Positions 33,301-44,662 of a stretch of DNA of 64,000 bases are shown here, piece after piece. The notes beneath the pieces were generated by a model, which saw only the letters and a list, made by a program, of their open reading frames with translations, ran no database searches and was not told the DNA's origin. The DNA is from Vandiemenella viatica (Eukaryota > Arthropoda > Insecta > Orthoptera > Morabidae), in assembly GCA_031002005.1 (NCBI GenBank), contig CM061921.1, forward strand, positions 141,951,283-142,015,282, written 5' to 3'. How positions within the stretch are numbered: position 1 is the first letter of the stretch; every line of letters starts with the position of its first letter. The position numbers were made by a program, and so were the translations under genes.

Positions 33301-33385
33301 AAACAACTTAAATTCAGTTTTTATTATAATCAAGTATATGTATGTTCGAGGTATTGAATCTTCGAGACCGTCCTGTAATGCCAGT
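30325..33385. other. Mostly unassigned AT-rich sequence
   Basis: A minus-strand 80-aa frame at 31858-32100 (VKELFGSVRDKRTWETM) faintly resembles LINE ORF2 tails (...L...DR..WR...). A GC-richer segment at 32540-32880 is unassigned. Confidence 0.35.
32371..32472. repeat. Two-copy tandem repeat, 51-bp unit
   Basis: TTCATGTTTATGTTTTGTTT... repeated at 32371 and 32422, nearly identical. Confidence 0.85.
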
Positions 33386-33653
33386 AGTATTTACGTACCG
33401 AGCGTGGTGGTGTAACGGATAGCGTTCTGGCCTCGCATTCGGGAGGACGGCGGTTCGAATCCCCGTCCGGGCATCCAGATTTGGGTTTTCCATGGTTTCC
33501 CCCAAATCACTCCAGGTGAATGCCGGGATGCTTCCTTCAAAAGGCCATGGCCGAATTCCTTCCCATTCCTTGCCCCCATCCTTTTCCGTCTCTAAAGACC
33601 ACGTTGTTAAAAATGGACGTTAAACTGATACAAAAAAAAAAAAAGTATTTACG
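33386..33653 (+). repeat. SINE family A with intact target duplication
   Basis: Well-preserved copy (33396-33643) with GGTTCGAATCCCC box B and a poly(A) end. It is flanked by the 10-bp duplication AGTATTTACG at 33386-33395 and 33644-33653. Confidence 0.92.
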
Positions 33654-33721
33654 CAGGTATTCAGTGCGTCGAGTAAGAGGTCATGTGTTGTACTCCGCTT
33701 GGCGATTTCCCAACATGGTTA

Positions 33722-33905
33722 CCGAGCATGGTGGATGAACGGTTAACGTTCTGGTCTCGCATTCGGGAGGACGCGGGTTCGAATCCCCGTCCGGGCATCC
33801 AGATTTGGGTTTTCCATGGTTTCCCCAAATCACTCCAAGCGAATGCCGGAATGCTTCCTTCAAAAATGCCATGGCCGAATTCCTTCCCGTTCCTTATCCC
33901 ACATG
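33722..33905 (+). repeat. SINE family A, 3' truncated
   Basis: Head to mid-body in good condition. Lies 70 bp after the previous SINE, in the same orientation. Confidence 0.85.
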
Positions 33906-35335
33906 TTTCGAGTTATCCCAATATTCATGGAAAGCTACAGAGCCTAAAAGCTATCATTGTAATTTTGTTACTAAGAATTTAGCAGTTTTTTTTTTACGAA
34001 AAAATCGCACAGTTTACTCCGAAAGCTTGGGACTGCGAATGACGAGGTTGAGTCAAGTGTGAAGACTGTGGAAAACCTAAATAAAAACTTCAACGAGCAG
34101 ACAGCGACAATTGACTTCATTGTGAAGCAGAAAGTGTTTGCTATATTGCAAAATAAGCATCCCTGAAGGGAAGAGAGTTTTTCTTGAATTTCAGGAGGCA
34201 GAAATTAGTCTACCTTGCCCCACGAGAACAAAAACCTGAAACAGATGGAATATGTCCGTATACTGCCTATCTGCAAATATTAATGCCTGCATTTATAACA
34301 TAGAGAGGTTAATGTTAAAAATTTTCATTATAATAATTATATTTTTCCTTCTCCTCCCGTTAGAAAAATTTATTCAGATCAGGAACGAAGGTAGAATTAA
34401 ATATCTCTGAATGTGACAAAATCTATAATTGCGTCTTGAAATATTAACTATTGTAGGGAACTATGAACCACAGGGCGGTTACCTGTTAAAAGTTCTTTAG
34501 AAGAAAATGTATTTACAGCGCCTGATAGCGCATACTGAGAATTTTTCGCGATGTTATTTCGGTTCAGAATTGAGTATCATCTTTTTACTGCATTTTCGAT
34601 TAGGCTCCAAACAAAATATCTCAGAACCGAATTAAAATATAGGAATCCAGGGGTCACTTAGTGCTGAACGGTTAACCCTGAATTTATATTATGTTATTTA
34701 GTGCCCGTTCAGCAATGAGTATACATAAAGGAAAGACAGATGACAGCTTAGTTACTCTCTAGAAGTTTGCAGCTAGTAGCATGCAGCATGACTGTTACAA
34801 TTGAATGGCTGCAAATCTGTCGACATTAATCAGAAGAAAAATATATGTTTTATTCCATCTATTATAATTCAATCCTTGTGCCATACGAAATTATTAATAT
34901 CTTCCAACCGCGATCACCATTTTTACGCAATTTCTCTTGATTATAGAAAAAAATCTTAAATAAACAAATTATGTTTCCCTGTTTAATTGGTATGTTGTGA
35001 ATAGGAAAATGGATATTTTAATTTAGACCTATTCCTGTTCACCACGTAAAATGAGGATGTAATAATTTTGGTTGGAATATCCTCGCACATTAAGTGTGCA
35101 GGCTGTAGCTTACTTGCATGAAACAACGCACCTTTATATAAGTTGATGCGGCCAAAGGATACCAATTTTACGTTAGTTTATCGAAAAAAAATTGAGATAT
35201 AACAAAATAATAATCTGGAGTTCATTTTGACAATATGTAACTAGGCATAATACTTTTAATATAATTCCCTCTGTTCATAATGAGATTATTGTTTCTTTGC
35301 TGCAGATTCCTTTTTTTTTTTTTTTTTAAAAAATA
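33906..35335. other. Unassigned AT-rich sequence
   Basis: No gene or repeat recognised. Confidence 0.4.
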
Positions 35336-35790
35336 TTGCTTTACTCCTCGTCGACGGCTAAGGTCATTAGGGGGCATCCACAAATTACGTGAGGTGTTTT
35401 TCCGGATTTCTGGACCCCCCCCTCCCCCTTGGTGAGATTTCGTGAGATCTGGCCGGACCCCCCCCCCCCCCTCTGGTGAGATCAGGTCCGTGAGTTTCCC
35501 CCCTAGAAATCGCACTTGAAACTTTTGTAGACCTTTTTTTTTTTTTTTTTTTTTTTTTAGGTCACACCCTAACTTTTTCACGAAATACCCTCCTAAAATC
35601 CTAAAATCGACTTTGGCGCAAATTTTTTTTTTGCTCTACTGTCCCCAAATTTTTCGCAAAATCTCACGTGAGATTTCCGTAGACCCCCCCCCTCCCCCCT
35701 GGTGAGATTTGGTGAGATTTCGCCGGACCCCCCCCCCCCCCTATTTCACCTCACGTAATTTATGGACGCCCCCTTAGAGGCGGGCAGATT
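35336..35790 (-). repeat. SINE family A tail interrupted by a Harbinger-like MITE
   Basis: CCTCGTCGACGGCTAAGGTCATTA before the MITE and TTAGAGGCGGGCAG after it rejoin into the usual SINE tail (GTCATTAGAGGCGGG). The interruption duplicated TTA. Confidence 0.85.
35370..35773. mobile_element. Harbinger-like MITE 1 (404 bp)
   Basis: Terminal inverted repeats GGGGGCATCCACAAATTACG / CGTAATTTATGGACGCCCCC, with TTA on both sides (35367-35369, 35774-35776). Two internal G/C-rich blocks of GTGAGATTTCGTGAGAT and a poly(T) tract follow. No coding capacity. A TTA duplication and GG-rich termini fit PIF/Harbinger, but no transposase is present to confirm it. Confidence 0.8.
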
Positions 35791-36305
35791 CCTGTTATGA
35801 TTCGTTTTAGCGACAATGTCTCGACTGTGTATCAATTAAGTAAACAGTATGTTAAACGAATTGTCTTTGACTGGAATGTGTACACAAATCTATCTAAGTG
35901 TATGACTGTGAGCAAAATGAGATATTAAAAAATAATGTGTAACATGTTTATATACCAAAGATTGCATGCAATGCTTGGGATGTTGGAAGGATCTGTTGCG
36001 CAATGGGTTCATGTAAGAAGTTACGTATAGCGGGAAACATCTTCAAAGTTATTGGAAAATTAGGCTGGGCACATGCCAATGGGTCATTACAATTCACAGC
36101 AGCTTTTGTGGCTGTCTGTGTGTTAGCAAGTGTAACTGACGTTGTTTGAAAGACAGCCAGCATGTTATGTGTAGCTTTTCCTTATTTATTCGACAACAGA
36201 GCTACCTCTTAAGAGGAAACGTAGTTTCTTTGCCTCGCAGGTATGTTATGCAAGTTGAACCCTAACCCCCGTGACTCGTGAGTTATGCGATAGGTTACAT
36301 ACTTT
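35777..36305. other. Unassigned sequence
   Basis: Nothing recognised beyond the SINE scrap at its start. Confidence 0.4.
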
Positions 36306-36532
36306 TTTTTTCTTATGGCTTTTCTCTTCGTTGACGTCGAGATAATTAGAGGCGGGAAAGGACAGGGAAGGAATTCGGAAATGGAATTTTGGAAGAATCA
36401 TTCCGGCATTCGCCTGGAGTGATTTGGGAAAGCTATGAAAACCGAAATCAGGATTGCCGGATGGGGGTTGGAACCTGCGTCCTCCCGAATGCGAGTACAG
36501 AACGTTACACCTCACCCATCAGTCTCGGTGTT
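36306..36532 (-). repeat. SINE family A
   Basis: Full minus-strand copy (TTATGGCTTTTCTCTTCGTTG ... CACCCATCAGTCTCGG), moderately diverged. Confidence 0.8.
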
Positions 36533-36639
36533 TTATGCTAATTTTTTTTAGTATTTCCTTATCTATCGGACAGTGTTTTCGTGTTTTTTTTTTTTTTTTA
36601 GTTGGGGCTTAACATATCGTTTTTAATCTTAAATTCTTG

Positions 36640-37040
36640 CAGTGCATTTCAGCACCCACCTACTTTTGCCCTTCACAAATTTTAAATATAGACACTTTCA
36701 TGCTTTTTAGTACACTGATCAGTATTACGCTCAAACATTTATTCCAGTTCCTGACTTCCTTAACTACAAAGGAAAATTTTCCTACTCCCTAACGCCTTCT
36801 GGAATCGAGAGCTAGCTTATGATTATGGCCAACTTTTACCTTCTCTGTACTACTCCTAATCCCAAAATCAATATCCATCCAACATCATTACCAATATAAG
36901 ACTTGTACATTACAAGCACTTTGTGAACCCGCCTCCTATCTTCCAAAGATTCCTAATCTGATCCTCATTTTATGCAGGATAATTCTCGCTCTTAAATTGT
37001 TTGGAAAACCCAACGGCTAATCTGGAGTCATAAGACATTT
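36640..37040 (-). pseudogene. CR1-like LINE 3' end, heavily decayed
   Basis: Same order of landmarks as 40.2-40.7 kb (GGAAAATTTTCC, AATCGAGAGCTAGCTTATG, CATTACAAGCACTTTGTG, TATCTTCCAA), but no open frame remains. Confidence 0.5.
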
Positions 37041-37129
37041 TTGGATTTTCTAATTGTTCTTCGATGCAACAAGTTTCGTACGACTTCAGTCACGGCTTCT
37101 ACGCTGACAGTGCGTAATAATAATATAAT

Positions 37130-37325
37130 AAATAATTATAATAGCTCTGTGTTGTCGTCATGATTTGGTGACAGGGTTTCTATTACCGCCCCTGTCGTAG
37201 TCGACTTAACCTAACCCAGCAATCCTACAAGACATATAGGTTAACGTGAAATTCGAACCACGGAAGCGTTCTGGCGTACTTCACATTACACAGAGGTGAA
37301 TCCCCAGTCAGACGCCACCAGACCG
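37130..37325 (-). repeat. SINE family B
   Basis: Minus-strand copy: GGTGACAGGGTTTCTATT ... CGTGAAATTCGAACCACGG ... CTTCACATTACACAG. Confidence 0.75.
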
Positions 37326-37329
37326 GTTG

Positions 37330-38456
37330 ATACTCCGCACAGATGTGAACCCAGCAGAATATGCTTCAGGAGCTGTTCTGTTACTTCCTGTATTCTTGAA
37401 AGGGGCTCAAAAACAGAAATTTATTTTCCTTTAGAAGGTTCCAACAAATGTGGCATTAGTGTACTTATAATCACCAAGTTGACTCAAGCGTTGTGTTATA
37501 CTTAATATGAGCGTGTTAGTCCGCCTTCAGTTCTGAAGGTTTTTTAGTTATTGCAATCAGATGGCGATACCAAGGTTAATTGTTTACAATTTGTTTATCT
37601 GTTGTCTTTTGATATTCTACTTCTGGTTCCTCTTCCTCTTATTTCCTAAAATGAAAATGCCAAAGAAGGATAACTGAAAATAAGCAATCGGACTTTTATT
37701 GAAATTAATGTTTCTCAAATTAATTATCTTTCAATAATTAAAATAAAGCTTCTTTATTTATTAAGCAGTAAACAGCCCGTTTAACAAAATAAATAACATT
37801 TATTAAGATTTCTTAGCTTCCTGTTTAGTAATAATCAGTTTACCCTTGTAAATACGATTCGCTTCACAGTGACCTGAGCCTTTCTGTGCTTTATTCGTTA
37901 GCCTCGATTAGTTCTTCTATCAAGTCACGCCGCTTGCCATCCTTTCCTTTAAAAGGCATCTTGAATCAGTTATAGCAGCCACAGAGGTTCTTCTTCCTTA
38001 TCAGTGTTACCAACGTTATTCTGTGCATCTCAAATAACATCGCGCAGAACATTTAATACGCTATAGCAAAATAACAACTAAATATCCAGTAATCTTGAAC
38101 ACTCTACTTCCTTTTACCTCTGTTATTTCTACCCTATACTCCACTAGTACTAAGATACAACGCCAAACGATAAAATTTTTGAACGCATTGCAAAAACTTC
38201 TTACCTGCTGTAAAGTAACCTATACAAAACGAACACAGAAATTCGGACAGTTAATTTTATCGTTGCTATAATATATTCTTTTACCAGTGTTTGCGGAACA
38301 ACTTTTAGTAATTAAAATCTGAAGTCAACAACTGCTGATTTCTGCGATAAGATTGAAGGTGGTTCACATTTCACAATTAGGAAATTCGTTGGACATGCTT
38401 TTCATTTTGGCTTCAATATTTCTTCAGTGTAAAACGATGTCATTATAACAATCAAT

Positions 38457-38460
<4 letters not shown>
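37330..38460. other. Unassigned AT-rich sequence
   Basis: Nothing recognised. Confidence 0.4.

Positions 38461-38502
<42 letters not shown>
38460..38502. repeat. Poly(A) tract, about 42 bp
   Basis: Uninterrupted A run without a recognisable retroposon body next to it. Confidence 0.9.
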
Positions 38503-38504
<2 letters not shown>

Positions 38505-38708
38505 TGGATATATTCGTTACCTCGCAACTGGAAACTAGCATAACCATTCCAAATTATTAAGCAACAAAGTTATAAACGTTTAGGTAAACAGTCCAACTCT
38601 AAAACTCTAGCTGTTCGATTATTTAAAACGTATTTCAAGAACAACTGGTATAAAGGGACTCCCAGAAATAGAGATACAAACTTGAAGAGGAGGTGAAGAC
38701 CATCAAAA

Positions 38709-39043
38709 GGGAGCATTCATAAACTATGTGGCTCGGTCTAGGGGGAAGGGGCGGTTGGCTGGAAAGCTGCGCTGGGCTATGGGGGAGGGGGGGAGGGTGT
38801 TTCCGAGCCAAGCCACGTAGCTTTTCATTCATATTATTTGTCATAGTTAAAATGTACAGAACACACGACAGCATGTGAATATTTATTTTCGTCATTTAAT
38901 TATCTCCGTATGTAATTTACGATAGTCTGACAAGAGAGAACAATACAAAATGTTTTCAGGAAAAATCCACGTACTATGGTGGCTGGGGGCAGGGTGGTTT
39001 CACAGGAGGTCAAAATGGAGTTATGTAGTTTATGGACGCTCCC
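38709..39043. mobile_element. Harbinger-like MITE, related family (335 bp)
   Basis: Inverted ends GGGAGCATTCATAAACTATG and rc GGGAGCGTCCATAAACTACA. AAA flanks both sides (38706-38708, 39044-39046). The termini parallel the GGGGGCGTCCATAAATTACG family. Confidence 0.65.
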
Positions 39044-39296
39044 AAACCATTCAGACCGGAAACGTCATGGAAAAGTGGTAGCAGAGGCACAAGAAATGAA
39101 AGGACCCAAGGCAGAGATTAGGGCGAAAACATTTATACCATTTCATTATGTTACAGGAGATGTTCGAAGTTTCCACCATTACTTTCGTTATATGCGATAT
39201 ACTGCCGGACCATTGATTTGCTGACACGGTCGAAAATACCTGGATTTTCTTGAATATCAGCAGCAGTGCAGACGATTCTTGAAATCAGATCCATTG

Positions 39297-39519
39297 AACG
39301 GTTCTGTCCCCGCATTCGGAAGGACGCGGGTTCGAATCCCCGTCAGGACATCCCGATTTGGGTTTTCCATGGTTTCCCCAAATCACTCCAGGCGAATGCC
39401 GGGTTGCTTCCTTCAAAAAGGCCATGGCCTAATTCCTTCCCATTCCTTGTCCCAGCCCCATACCACCTCTAATGACCTTAGCCGTCGACGAGGCGAAAAG
39501 CAATAAGTAAAAAAAAATA
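39297..39519 (+). repeat. SINE family A, head truncated
   Basis: Starts within the anticodon-arm-like region (CCGCATTCGGAAGGACG). Box B, body and A-rich tail are complete. Confidence 0.85.
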
Positions 39520-40170
39520 ATCCACAATCGACAGGTGTTTCATATACAACAGATTTAAGTACCCCCAAATAAAGAAATTCAGGCTGCTTAAAAAAATCTG
39601 GAGAGTGAGGGGGCTACGCAATCGATCCACCAAGCCCACTCAAGATCCATAAAAAATGAAAGGAATCTTTATTCCATGATAGAAACAGAAATGTTGCAAA
39701 AATCGAGTCACCGAAAATATTGTCTTTGGGCCTCCTGAGAAAAATCTCAGTGTAGGGTATGGTTCGGGAAAGTGTAGTACGAGTTAGACATTGATAGACA
39801 GTTCATAAAGACATGATTATTCCTGCATTTCGAAAACCTGTAATTTATCTGGACTTAAATTCCTAGTTTAATCGTCGATTTCAAAGCTAATTTATGGAGA
39901 TTAGAACAGTTGTAACATTTTCATTCTCCAATTGAGACACCAGCTTAAGGATGATCGGTGAATTTTTCCTCTCTTTCTTTGTTGATAAAGTCAGGAAAGA
40001 TCTTATTTTTCCTTTAAGAATCTGATAATAATAACATTTGTGTCAATATTTCAGATAACGCACTTGAGAAACAACACGTCTGTCAGATCCATCATTCCTG
40101 TGACAATGCTACAGTTCTATCGCAAACATGCAATATTCTTGCAATGACATCTGAATTAGTTATTTTTAAA
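39520..40170. other. Unassigned sequence
   Basis: Nothing recognised. Confidence 0.4.
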
Positions 40171-40174
40171 AAAA

Positions 40175-40690
40175 ATTGCGATGGAGCACAAGCTCCAGTG
40201 GCAATTCCCTTAGACATCTTTCTTACATACTTTGAGTGTTAAAATTCCTCCCCATCTATTTTTGCGATTTACGAATTTTAAATTCAAATTCCTTCAGCAT
40301 TTTTGGTAAATCATTCATCACTTGGTAATTGGTTCAATCCTTAACACCCTTACCCACAAAAGGAAATTTTCCCATTCCCTTATGCATGAAATCGAGTGCC
40401 AGCTTGTGGTATTTTCTCTTCTGTGCACCTTTCCTAACTCTTCGACCAGTATCCTTCCAACATATGCCTTGTACATTCCCAGCACTCTCTTCATCCACTT
40501 CCTGTCTTCCAATGACTCCTACTCCAGCTCCTTTACCATATCATGTACTGACTGGGTAATGCGATAATTTCCATAAACAAATCTAGCTGTTCTTCTTTGA
40601 ACCCCCTCCAACTCTTGTATTTGAAACCCAAAATGTGGGTCCCAGTATACACACATTAGATGCAAATGTTATATCGGTTTCATCACGTAT
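40175..40690 (-). pseudogene. CR1-like LINE ORF2 C-terminus and 3' end
   Basis: Best of three related 3' ends. The minus strand reads WDPHFGFQIQELEGVQRRTARFV, then NYRITQSVHDMVKEL, MEDRKWMKRVLGMYKAYVG and a closing REWENFLLWVRV segment. ELE-VQRRxARFV and the following M-L-E-x-R-R block are hallmarks of CR1/L2-type LINE RT C-termini. The frame is largely open for the last 65 codons (40318-40512). The 3' UTR ends at CTCCATCGCAAT near 40175. The 5' portion is lost, as usual for truncated LINEs. Confidence 0.7.
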
Positions 40691-41212
40691 GTAGTACGTG
40701 CCAGTATTTGTCAAAGATTAGTGTCCAGCATTCGATACCAGTGACAAGGCATACATTTAAAAGTTGACCAGACATTACATATTACCAGCACAGTCGGTGA
40801 AACGATTATATTTGGGAAGAATGGTAAGTTAGGAATAGATTTCACATATTTTTAAATATTTACAATGATTCAGTCGTACTTTTGATCGTTCAGTACAAAT
40901 GAAGCTAATATTCATTTTTCAGCCAGCATACGTCTGAGATTGATTGTGACTAAAAATAAATTGTTTTTTAATATCTATCATGGCATGAGAGTATAAGGGA
41001 GACGTGAGAAATCTGAAGGGAATCTGTGTAAATAATAATTATTCATTTGAAAACTGGAATGGAATGTATTTTAAGTTAGTTGTATTTTAAACTCGTCCTT
41101 TGATATTATTTTAGGCCCTATCTGTGGTAATACTTTTAATCTGTGTAGGGTAAATTGAACTCTCAGAAGCTGTTCAGCGAACAAGAAATTTGTTTGGTGC
41201 AAATCATCTTAT

Positions 41213-41214
<2 letters not shown>

Positions 41215-41250
<36 letters not shown>
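41215..41250. repeat. (TA)n microsatellite
   Basis: About 18 TA units at the border of a Helitron-like repeat. A shorter TATATATATA occurs at the equivalent border near 42000. Confidence 0.9.
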
Positions 41251-41255
<5 letters not shown>

Positions 41256-41999
41256 AAAATCTTGCGTCACGATGTTTGTCCGAGATGAACTCCGAAACTA
41301 CTTAACCGATTTTGATGAAATTTGGATTATTGTGTGTAATTTGATCCAACTTAAAAGATAGGGTATTTTTTATCTCGATTATTGATCTAAATATTTATTA
41401 TTGCAAATTACAAAGGGAGGAGGGGAGAGGACAAGGAATGGAAAACCATCAGTTAATTTTCGCAGTCGAAAATTCACAGCAGCAGTTTATAAAAATCTCA
41501 CGTCACGATGTTTGTCCGAGATGAATTCGCACTTAACCCTCCCTTCAATTCCGGCACAGCTTGCTGTATAATGTGAAGTACACCAGAACATTTCCGTGAT
41601 TCGGATTCCACAATAAACTGTAGGTCCTCTGTATCCGGCAGGATTAGTGGGTAAGGTTAGGGCGGCTACGACAGGGGAGGAATACGCAGCCAATAGAAAC
41701 CCTGTCGCCAGTTCATTACGACCACACGAAATTATTATTATAGTTCCATACGTTTTTAGGTGTACACTTTTTTACGTCATATTGATCCCTCAGGGGATAT
41801 TTTCGATTAAGTAATTTGTTATAAAATGTAAATTTAAAAAAAAAATACATTCGTTTGTCCTTAATTTTAACTCTCCGATAGTCTTTACCAATTACTTTTG
41901 AAAACGTTTTTATCTTTATTAATGAATATTAATTTGAAAATATTAGGGAGATTAGAATAACATTGCTGAGTCACAGCAACGCGTGACCGGGTCAGCTAG
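41251..41999 (+). mobile_element. Second Helitron-like repeat family, with nested insertions
   Basis: The 5' segment (CGTCACGATGTTTGTCCGAG ... AACCGATTTTGATGAAATTTG) occurs three times, at 41262, 41497 and 42017. The 3' end at 41974-41999 has a hairpin-forming GTCAC...GTGAC followed by CAGCTAGT, as in Helitron-like 3' ends. A SINE of family B lies inside. Confidence 0.5.
41530..41755 (+). repeat. SINE family B, 5' truncated
   Basis: CACAGCTTGCTGTATAATG ... GATTCCACAATAAACTGTAG ... GCAGCCAATAGAAACCCTG ... TTATTATTATAG. Confidence 0.75.
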
Positions 42000-42002
42000 T
42001 AT

Positions 42003-42227
42003 ATATATAAAAATCTCGCGTCACAATGTTTGTCCGAGGTAAACTCCGAAACTATTTAACCGATTTTTATTAAATTTGGCTTACTGTGTGTAATTTGGTC
42101 CAACTTAAAAGATAAGATGGTTTTTATCTAGATTATTGACCTCAATATTTATTATTGCGAATTAAATTTTCATTGAATGTTTGTCATAGGACAAAGGTTT
42201 GTAATTATTTGTAAGTTCCGTAACTTT
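42003..42227 (+). mobile_element. 5' segment of the second Helitron-like family
   Basis: Repeats 41251-41400 with about 85-90 percent visible identity, then runs into SINE family B. Confidence 0.5.
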
Positions 42228-42475
42228 TAGCGGTCTGGTGGCTCAGTGGTTAAGGCGTCTGATTGGTGATCGAAAGGTCCCCGGTTCGAATCTATTTCTC
42301 GGCAGGGATTTTCCTAGGCACTAAGGGTCGGATTCCACGTTAAACTGTAGGTCGCTTATACCGGACAGGATTGGCGGGCTAGGTTAAGCTGGCTATGACA
42401 GGGGCGGAAAGCGCAGCCAATAGAAACCCTGTCACCAGGTCATTACGAACACACTAAATTATTATTATAATTCCA
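42228..42475 (+). repeat. SINE family B, complete
   Basis: tRNA-like head with box A (TGGCTCAGTGG) and box B (GGTTCGAATC), followed by GGGATTTTCCTAGGCACTAAG, GATTCCACGTTAAACTGTAG and a (TTA)n-like end. It is the only copy with its head. Confidence 0.85.
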
Positions 42476-42676
42476 TAAAGTTTCTAACAGATGGCGATGT
42501 GTTAATTTATCGACAGAACACTTGGTTATCTAGCCCGGGTAACCATCCGGTAGATGGCGTTGTGTTTCGGTTTCTTTATGTTAGTGTTTGTTCCACGCGA
42601 TATGTGTTTATATTTACGACATAACTGACTTTCTTGAATTTTTCGTGGATTATCATTTTTATAAGTGTGCTGTGTA

Positions 42677-43652
42677 TCTATACTAATATTATAAATGCGA
42701 AAGTAACTCTGTCTCTCTATTTGTTACGTTTCTTGAGCAAAACGGATAACCCGATCGTGATGAAATTTGACGAGGAGAGGCGATTTGGCATTAGAATAGA
42801 CATAGCATACTTTTTTCTGTATACATAATACATGTTGTCTGTTGTTATATAATTTTGAAAAATTATTGAACGGCGATAGACACGTAGGTTGTGTAAGTCT
42901 CTGTACTACTTAGCTACTTAGCGGTCTGGTAGCTCAGTGGTTAATGCGATTGCTTACTGATGTTTGGCGCGTAGTCTGCGGTTCAAATCCCTGTGGTAGC
43001 AAAGATTTTTAAAAATTGTTTTTGATCGTAAGAATCACGCCTGAACCGTCAGTTTTTTGGATTGCATGTTAAACTGTAGATATCACAAATTTAGGGGTGC
43101 AATGCGAGGCAAATTGTAGAATTGTAGGTAGTCTAGTATTGCTATACTGTAGGTGTACACTTTTTTATGTTATCTCTCAGGGGTTTTTACTCTCGCAGTC
43201 AGTGTGTGTGTGATCTGCACTAATAATACTATAAATGCGGAAGTAAGTCTCTGTCTTTTTGTTACGTTTTGACGACTAAATGGCTATAAAAATATTGATG
43301 GAATTTGACAAGGAAATACTTTATATCTGTAGGAAGCACACAAGACTTTTTTTCGGTATGGATAACAGTTGTAGTCACGAAATTTTGAATACTTATCGAA
43401 TACTGACAGACAGATGTATGAGTGTGTTAGTCTGTAATGTTACGTCGATGCTCAAGCTGTGCTTCTCACGCGGTCTGTTAGTGTATGATTTGTTAGTAAA
43501 TATAGATGTCGATTTGCTCTGCACTGTACTATTATTTTGTCTGCCTAAAAGTTTCTGGCACCAGTTTATTTTGTCTTCTTTTCTGATATGCCTTGCGGGC
43601 GTAAACTGGCCTAAGGTATAGCTCTAGCAGAGCACAAGCAGCTAAAGTTATA
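42677..43652 (+). mobile_element. Helitron-like 1.2-kb repeat, copy D
   Basis: Starts TCTATACTAATATTATAAA after an A. The tRNA-like head (GTAGCTCAGTGGTTAATGCG, GGTTCAAATCCC) lies at 42915-43005. The 3' end is lost after GCAGCTAAAGTTAT. Confidence 0.65.
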
Positions 43653-43689
43653 ATGGATAAATATGATTTTCACGTGCAACCGAATTTTG

Positions 43690-43880
43690 GTCATGTTCAC
43701 CGTTCACCGCCCCTCAACTCACCGCCCCCTCCAGTTTCCTAACTCTCCGAGCAGACCACAGTATCCACGCACGCAAGTGACCAATTTATCTGCGCGCACT
43801 CTTTCCTTTTCGTATGTAGTGGTAAGGGCGGCGGAGTGACCTTGAGCCGCATCTGTTAACTGAACGCGCTATAACCGCAA
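43690..43880 (+). repeat. Dispersed unassigned repeat
   Basis: Related to 28660-28860: CACCGCCCCCTCCAG, CTCCGAGCAGACCAC, GGTAAGGGCGGCGGAG, CTGTTAACTGAAC. Type unknown. Confidence 0.5.
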
Positions 43881-44344
43881 TGAGATTTGTTCACGGTGAC
43901 TGCAGGAGCTGAAAACAGAAATGCTAAAAACCATTAATTCAAATTGTTAGAATTTTACTTCAGCTGGGAATATACATGTTTTGTAGTAGAAAAAACCCTT
44001 TAATATTCATTTGGGTACCACAGCATTAAAGAACAATCGTGGCATGAAACTTAACTCGTTTCTCTAGGATCGCTGAATAATCAGGCCTATTGTAGATATC
44101 TTGAAATCAAGGGATGGTGTCTAATCGAGTATAGTTGATTTGTTGGGTAATGACTACACATGACTGAACGCCCATGTGAGTTCATTCCGATCAGCAGGTG
44201 CTGAAAAACAATTACCAAAACAGGTCTGCCAGTCCAACAGAGGCGGGATTCGGAACAACTCGAAACTGTCACCAGTTGCAACACCACACGAATTTACATT
44301 AGTTCTGTCAGTGCCTGAATCATTGTTTCCCGTTAGTTAATTTG

Positions 44345-44592
44345 TTTATTTTTTACTTATTCCTTTACGCCTCGTCGACGTTGAGGTCATTAGAGGTGGG
44401 ATGGGACTGGGGACTAAGAAACGGGAAGGAATTCGGCAATAGGCGTTATGAAGGAAGCATCCCGGCATTCGCCTGGAGTGATTTGGGGAAACCATGGAAA
44501 ACCCAAATCTGGATGCCCGGACGGGGATTCGAACCGGCGTCCTCCCTAATGCGAGGCCAGAGCGCTAACAGCTCACCCACCACTCTCGGTGT
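44345..44592 (-). repeat. SINE family A
   Basis: Full minus-strand copy, well preserved (TACGCCTCGTCGACGTTGAG ... CACCCACCACTCTCGG). Confidence 0.88.
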
Positions 44593-44662
44593 TACGTAAC
44601 TAAACAAATTAAGTCTTGCTTCTTTTTTAAAGCCAAATAATGGAATAATAAACAGTAATAAA

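Noticed and set aside
33396..33643. Genuine tRNA gene in the SINE heads
   Set aside because: Box A and box B are present, but acceptor pairing is poor, the anticodon stem-loop is irregular, and the same head is attached to a common SINE body with a poly(A) tail in many copies.
38460..38502. Poly(A) tract as the tail of a processed pseudogene
   Set aside because: No coding or retroposon body adjoins it on either side and no flanking duplication was seen.
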